A stretch of DNA of 60,570 bases from positions 1 through 60,570 of the forward strand of contig FLMG01000372.1 in NCBI GenBank assembly GCA_900088475.1, given 5' to 3'. The stretch's first letter is position 1; each line of letters begins with the position of its first letter. Made by a program: the position numbers and the translations under genes. Positions 56,209 to 60,570 of the stretch are shown here, in pieces. Below the pieces are notes generated by a model, which was not told where the DNA came from, made no database searches, and worked only from the letters and a program-made list of their open reading frames with translations. Origin of the DNA: Hyphochytrium catenoides (taxonomy: Eukaryota; Sar; Hyphochytriomycetes; Hyphochytriales; Hyphochytriaceae).

Positions 56209-57562
56209 GCCGGTTATCGAAGTAGCCCAAGAACCTTTCACTCAAATGATAAAAGAAAGGGCTGATCTCCAGGGAATGAAACCTTCTAGTGCGCAAACCG
56301 AAGGGCCTATTCTGCCACTCTTCCTGGCCCCCAAAAAATCTCAGCGTGACAGCTCGGCAACCGAAGGGATGAAGGTACCTGTCGTCAAGGGGATGAACCA
56401 AAGCTCCCTTCAATGGATTGGGTTATCGGCTGTTTTGCGGATTGCCTACTTATTATGGGTACCGAGCTAGAAGTAGCAGAGGACCATGCCCTTCGGTAGT
56501 GGGAAGAAAACCTGAAAGCGCGGCGCGCGAAGAGTTTCACTCCAGACAAACAATAGTGGGTAGAAAGTTCCTAGTCTTCCGCTCGAGGTTATTGTATCAT
56601 TTGTATCGCCAACGCATCGACCGGTTTTTGCCACATTTCATGTGTCTACAGTTCGTAGCAGTTTAGCAGTGCTGACCCTAAAGGGCCCCTTCTGTCCCTT
56701 CCTCAGCTCTCCCGCTCCTGCCTGACAAACCTGTAACATCGAGTTACAACGGTCCCAGAGGAGTAGCACGCTGGTACTAAACCTCACGGCGCCAAGCTTT
56801 TATTATGTACTCGTACGATGTAAGTAAATCTACAGTGCTATCCTGGACACAAACATCCTTCCTAAAGCCTTGTAACTGTCTCTCCTACTCTCCCCTTTAC
56901 CTCTCTAGTTGTTCCTTCTGTGATGATGGTGCCAGTAGGATGACAAGCAAAAGAACTTTTTTGTCATGCAAAGGCGCACCATACTTCCCACATTAGGGTC
57001 TGCTAGAGCCTTAGAGCTACAGAAGAAAATGCTGTGAAAGCCTACAGAGTTCGTACTGTAGCAGTACCGCACACTCATCAGTTACTACTTCCTAGGAACC
57101 CTCTGTGTACAGGTAGCACAATCTCTTTTCATAGTTCTATCTCTCTCTCCCACCCTTCTTCAACCTTTTTTGGCTGTAATAATAAGGTGCAATAAGTTCT
57201 ATTAGAACTACTGAGGAGGATAACCTTACAGGTAGAGGTTGAGCTCGAGGCAAGAAAATGGGGGCAGTAGGTTTGGTCAAAAATAACAAGTACAGCTGTA
57301 CAAGTAAAATCCTTTCCTGAGAGCTTTTGTTATTGGCAACTGGAGGAGGTAGCTGCAAGTACAAGTCCTCGAAGTGCTGTGACAAAGATGGGAACTGGAA
57401 CTACCCAATCTAGGAAAGATCCTTTTTACCAGAGACTTTGCTTGTATCAAATCCTCAAATCAAAGCTAATGAATAATGACTAACGACTAATTGACTGGAT
57501 GGCAGGCGCTGTAGAGTCCAGTCTAGCTGCTGCTGCAGATCATAACAGATACCTCGATCCTC
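56209..57562. other. Divergent intergenic region with GTAC-rich palindromes
   Basis: This 1.35-kb region lies between the zinc-finger and Nudix start codons. It holds several GTAC words, for example AAGTACAGCTGTACAAGTAA at about 57287-57306 and CAAGTACAAG at about 57356. Similar words occur in the 13-22 kb tract. I found no gene. Confidence 0.45.
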
Positions 57563-58672
57563 ATGCAGACACATAACTCAGAGTTCCAGGCCCACCAGGA
57601 TTCAGAGACCAGCCAGGCTTGCTTAGTCACAGCCTCAAAGGACCTTAAGGTTTGCCTTCTCCTTGAAGAAGGGCAGGAAGGCATTATGGAGTTTCACTCC
57701 ATCCCAAGCACGCTTTCTGGAGAAGAACAGGCAAGCTCGGCATCTATGAGGCATCCAGAATGCACTTCTTCTTTGACACGCTAACAATTAGCTCTGAACT
57801 GTTACCCAGGTGGTGATCGTTGACAAAAGTAACGAGCCAGTGGGATCTGCTTCTCGCTCGGTCATGGTGAGGCGCCTACACTTGTGTAGTGAGATCCCAA
57901 GTAACTTGTACTTACCCGCCCGTCTCAAACTTGCAGAGAAAGTTTAGGCTGCCGCACCGCGCAACCTATATCTTCGTTCGGAATGAGAAGTGAGTGCTTA
58001 GCTTGAGCTTCTATAGAGCTGAAGCTTATGGCTGTGAAAGCAATGAGTTTGTCATTCAGAAAAGGACAATGCTCAAGGATTACTGCCCCGGTTACCTGGA
58101 CCCAGTTGCAGGTGGGGTGATTGGCTTTGGTGAAGACCCGGCTCTCAACGCTGTACGAGAAGCAGAAGAGGAGCTGGGAATCCGAGGAACTCCTCTTAAT
58201 TTCCTCTTTACCTTCTACTACGAAGATGAGAAAACAGCTGTTTGGGGCTATGCCTATGATTGCCTCTATAACGGACCCTTTTCTCTTCAAAAGGTAAAAT
58301 GCAGCCAGATATCAAGGGTCACTTATTCTCTGGCTCGCTCTGTTCGAGATCAGCGGAGCATGGCCTTGCCATTGTTCCTAGCAAACGACTCCTTGCGTTG
58401 CTGGTTGGCTCCATGCCAAAGCGAGTTGTTGGTGCGGTTTATTCGACACGCTGTTCGTATCTCCTCCCAATCTGCGTGTTTTCGGACCGCACTATATATA
58501 GAAGAAAGACATGTTGTCTGAACTGATCCGTCACCTGTAGGAAGAAGTTGAAAGCATTTGCTTCATGAAGTTGGAAGACATTCTTGAAGCACACCACCAG
58601 AAGACACTCCAAATCACGCCTGATGGCGTTGTTGCAGTACAAAAGTATCTAGAACTGAAGTCTAAAAGATAG
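57563..58672 (+). CDS. Nudix hydrolase, YfcD / IPP-isomerase-like (220 aa)
   Basis: Five exons (57563-57730, 57810-57866, 57937-57989, 58041-58293 and 58541-58672) sum to exactly 221 codons with the stop. Family landmarks in order are VVIVDKSNEPVGSASRSVMR, LPHRATYIFVRNE, FVIQKRTMLKDYCPGYLDPV and the Nudix box GGVIGFGEDPALNAVREAEE-ELGI, with the REx2EE metal ligands intact (G-x5-E-x7-REAEEEL). The N-terminal 56 residues (MQTHNSEFQAHQDSETSQAC...) are a family-atypical extension. The YfcD-type pattern 'R...MH/R...LHRA' before the Nudix box resembles isopentenyl-diphosphate isomerase. The IPP isomerase active-site Cys motif is not obvious, so a pyrophosphohydrolase of unknown substrate is more likely. 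The first intron (57731-57809) begins GC rather than GT. Confidence 0.88.
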
Positions 58673-59456
58673 ATCTTAAGGTAGGCTAAGAGTTGTAGAG
58701 TGTGACTGTACTCTTGAACGCACGCCTTAAGGACCCACATAGGACGTACGAATGACTGTGTGGGGTTTGTACATCGTGCCAGAGCATTATTGTCTTTTTA
58801 TCTGGACGCCGGCCGCATCTTGCCATCGGTCGTGCCGTTTACCGCAGACAATGACAGTCCTTTCAGTGAATAGTGTTTGTGTCTGACAGACGCTTGTGCC
58901 TGCAGGCGCCGCAGGTAAAGGAGATCTCACGGTCCACCAGTTATCCGAGATTGTTGGGAAGGCAAGTTACGTCTTGATAATTGTGGTCCTCTGCTAGCCG
59001 GTGCCACAAGATGGTGTCTGGCCCAGAAGTTGCCACAAGTTTCCCAGTGAACAGCACCTCATAACAGAATGACAGAGTGTCAAGAGTGATGGCACTATTT
59101 TTACTAATAAAGGTTGCTACTATTAGCGGCATAGCTTACTTCTAAGGCAAGGCTTACATCCTTTCGTGAACAAGCAAGATGACCGGCTATGGAGATTTCT
59201 TGTAAATACTCTGTTGCCATAAGCTTAAACCCTCGACCGCTTCTGAAGCAACCCCTTCTGCCATCATAGTATGCACTGCTAAGCAGTCAATAATGGGTTT
59301 TATAACGTTTACAAAAGGGTATCAGAGGGTAGGGTCACGGCGCTAACATACATCCCCTGATCAGGAGGAAACAGGGAGGCTCGCAAGCAACAGGGACGCA
59401 AAGGATGGGCAGTAATGAGCTGTCTCAACTCTGTGTGCTCTTCACTAGCCGAAACA
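58673..59456. other. Convergent spacer, Nudix / epimerase
   Basis: 784 bases between two stop codons hold the 3' UTRs. I see no supported gene, repeat or structured RNA. Confidence 0.5.
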
Positions 59457-60569
59457 TCATTGAGACGATGAGAGCAAATATGGTGAAATTGTGTCTTCTC
59501 TGCTCTGGTCTGCTGACCTGGTCTCGCGATATCCTAGAGGATTTTTGTCTTGCCAATTCCATGCGTCACGACACATGTCCTCTAACGACCTTGTAGCTTC
59601 CCAGTCTAGCTCACGCTTGGCCAATTCAGCGCTCGACCAAGCCGCAGGGGCATCGCCTTCTCGCCGAGGCCCATACTCGTGATTCAAAGGTAGACCCGTA
59701 GCTCGCTGCATCGCCTCTACCATCTCTTTTACTGATACGCCTTTTCCTCTTCCTAGATTGTACACCAGAAACCTGCCTGTTTTCGCCTCCTCTGGCTGCA
59801 GCGGCGAAGAGTCAAATTCAATCTTCCGTAACGCTGCAATGTGACCCTTCGCAACATCCACGACGTGAATAAAGTCACGCACGCACGTGCCATCCGGGGT
59901 ATCGAAGTCATTACCGAAAATTGTCAACTTCGTCCGTCTTCCGACCAGTACTTGTGTGATAAACGGCATCAGATTGTTAGGCGTCCCCAGAGGGTCCTCG
60001 CCTATCCTGCCGCTTGGATGGGCCCCGACAGGGTTAAAGTATCGCAGCACCACAACGCTCCAGCCAAAGCCTTTCGGACTCTCAGCATGCTTCTGAAGAA
60101 GCCGTTCTACCCTCAGCTTTGTCTCTCCGTAGGGATGCGCGATGCCGCTTCCTACTCTAGACGTTTCTTTGTAGGGGCAAGGCCCATCACCATAGACAGT
60201 AGCGGAAGAAGAGAAGACAATGCTGTGGCACTGATGCCTCTCCATAGCCTGTAGGAGGACCATCGTACCTCTTACATTAACGTCTTTGTAGAGCTCAGGT
60301 TTCTTTATGGACTCCGCCACCGATTTTAGACCTGCGCAGTGTATAACATGAAGGAATTGTCCCTCCACTTTAAAAACCTCATCTAGTCTTTCCGCATCTC
60401 TGACATCGGCCTCGTGGAAGGTAAGCTGCTCGCTCAAGCAGCCGCTAATTTCATAGAGCCGATGAATACATTCGGCGTTGGAGTTGCTAAGGTTGTCGAT
60501 AATTGTAACTGAATAGCCAGCCTCCAGAAGCTCCAGTGCTATGTGAGAGCCAATATATCCTGCACCTCC
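59457..60569 (-). CDS. galE: UDP-glucose 4-epimerase, N-terminus beyond the window edge
   Basis: This uninterrupted frame runs off the right edge. It enters at GGAGYIGSHIALELLEAGYS, the NAD-binding Rossmann motif (GxxGxxG). Only the first few residues before that should be missing. IIDNLSNSN, HEADVRD, IHCAGLKSVAES and SSSATVYG follow, then the catalytic Ser and Tyr-x3-Lys (HPYGETKLRVERLL). Next are LRYFNPVGAHPSGRIGEDP, NNLMPFITQVLVGRR, VRDFIHVVDVAKGHIAAL and the C-terminal substrate-binding end. The enzyme interconverts UDP-glucose and UDP-galactose (Leloir pathway), supplying UDP-galactose for glycan synthesis in the cytosol. About 370 residues are visible, slightly longer than usual because of a C-terminal extension (QSREDTISPYLLSSSQ). 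No intron is seen in this part. Confidence 0.97.
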   Translation of the reverse strand, partial: GGAGYIGSHIALELLEAGYSVTIIDNLSNSNAECIHRLYEISGCLSEQLTFHEADVRDAERLDEVFKVEGQFLHVIHCAGLKSVAESIKKPELYKDVNVRGTMVLLQAMERHQCHSIVFSSSATVYGDGPCPYKETSRVGSGIAHPYGETKLRVERLLQKHAESPKGFGWSVVVLRYFNPVGAHPSGRIGEDPLGTPNNLMPFITQVLVGRRTKLTIFGNDFDTPDGTCVRDFIHVVDVAKGHIAALRKIEFDSSPLQPEEAKTGRFLVYNLGRGKGVSVKEMVEAMQRATGLPLNHEYGPRREGDAPAAWSSAELAKRELDWEATRSLEDMCRDAWNWQDKNPLGYRETRSADQSREDTISPYLLSSSQ

Positions 60570-60570
60570 T

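Overview
This is nuclear DNA of a single-celled or simple eukaryote that builds motile flagella. Almost every convincing gene is split by short GT-AG introns, many of them 50-120 bases. The largest gene, about 24 kb and 40% of the window, is an axonemal dynein heavy chain of the DNAH2 (inner arm I1/f, 1-beta) type. There are no bacterial features: no operons, Shine-Dalgarno starts, CRISPR arrays or insertion sequences. I cannot fix the lineage. A short PLATZ-like zinc-finger protein and a Tudor-like/WW adaptor would fit a stramenopile or related SAR protist, but that is an inference.

Layout. Positions 1-162 (-) hold the N-terminus of a membrane sugar transporter-like protein. Positions 163-3577 have no supported gene. 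A seven-exon gene of unknown function (3578-4854, -) lies head-to-head with a twelve-exon isoprenylcysteine methylesterase-like hydrolase (about 5445-8039, +). Convergent to it is an intronless 857-residue membrane glycosyltransferase with two catalytic modules (8349-10922, -). A six-exon PTC7-type PP2C phosphatase with a probable mitochondrial presequence follows (12058-13438, -).

Positions 13.4-24.6 kb are an 11-kb gene-poor tract rich in simple repeats. It carries only an intronless secreted Cys-rich/mucin-like protein (18542-19321, +) and a possible small membrane protein (21072-21587, -). The dynein gene fills 24624-48901 (+) in about 58 recognisable exons.

The right end is compact. In order it holds a four-exon single-pass membrane protein of unknown function (49661-50935, -), a Tudor-like/WW adaptor (51131-53606, -), the ribosome-biogenesis factor MAK16 (54257-55447, +), a PLATZ-like zinc-finger protein (55678-56208, -), a Nudix hydrolase (57563-58672, +) and UDP-glucose 4-epimerase (59457-60569, -, cut by the window edge).

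The genes form a mixed housekeeping neighbourhood with no operon logic. The only metabolic link is loose: the epimerase makes UDP-galactose and the two-module glycosyltransferase is a possible consumer of nucleotide sugars. I worked out exon structures by reading both strands and requiring intact splice signals and reading phase. For seven of the spliced genes (all except the dynein) every proposed junction keeps phase. I found no coherent undescribed system. The best leads are the two orphan multi-exon genes, the intronless fused glycosyltransferase and the Tudor-like/WW adaptor.
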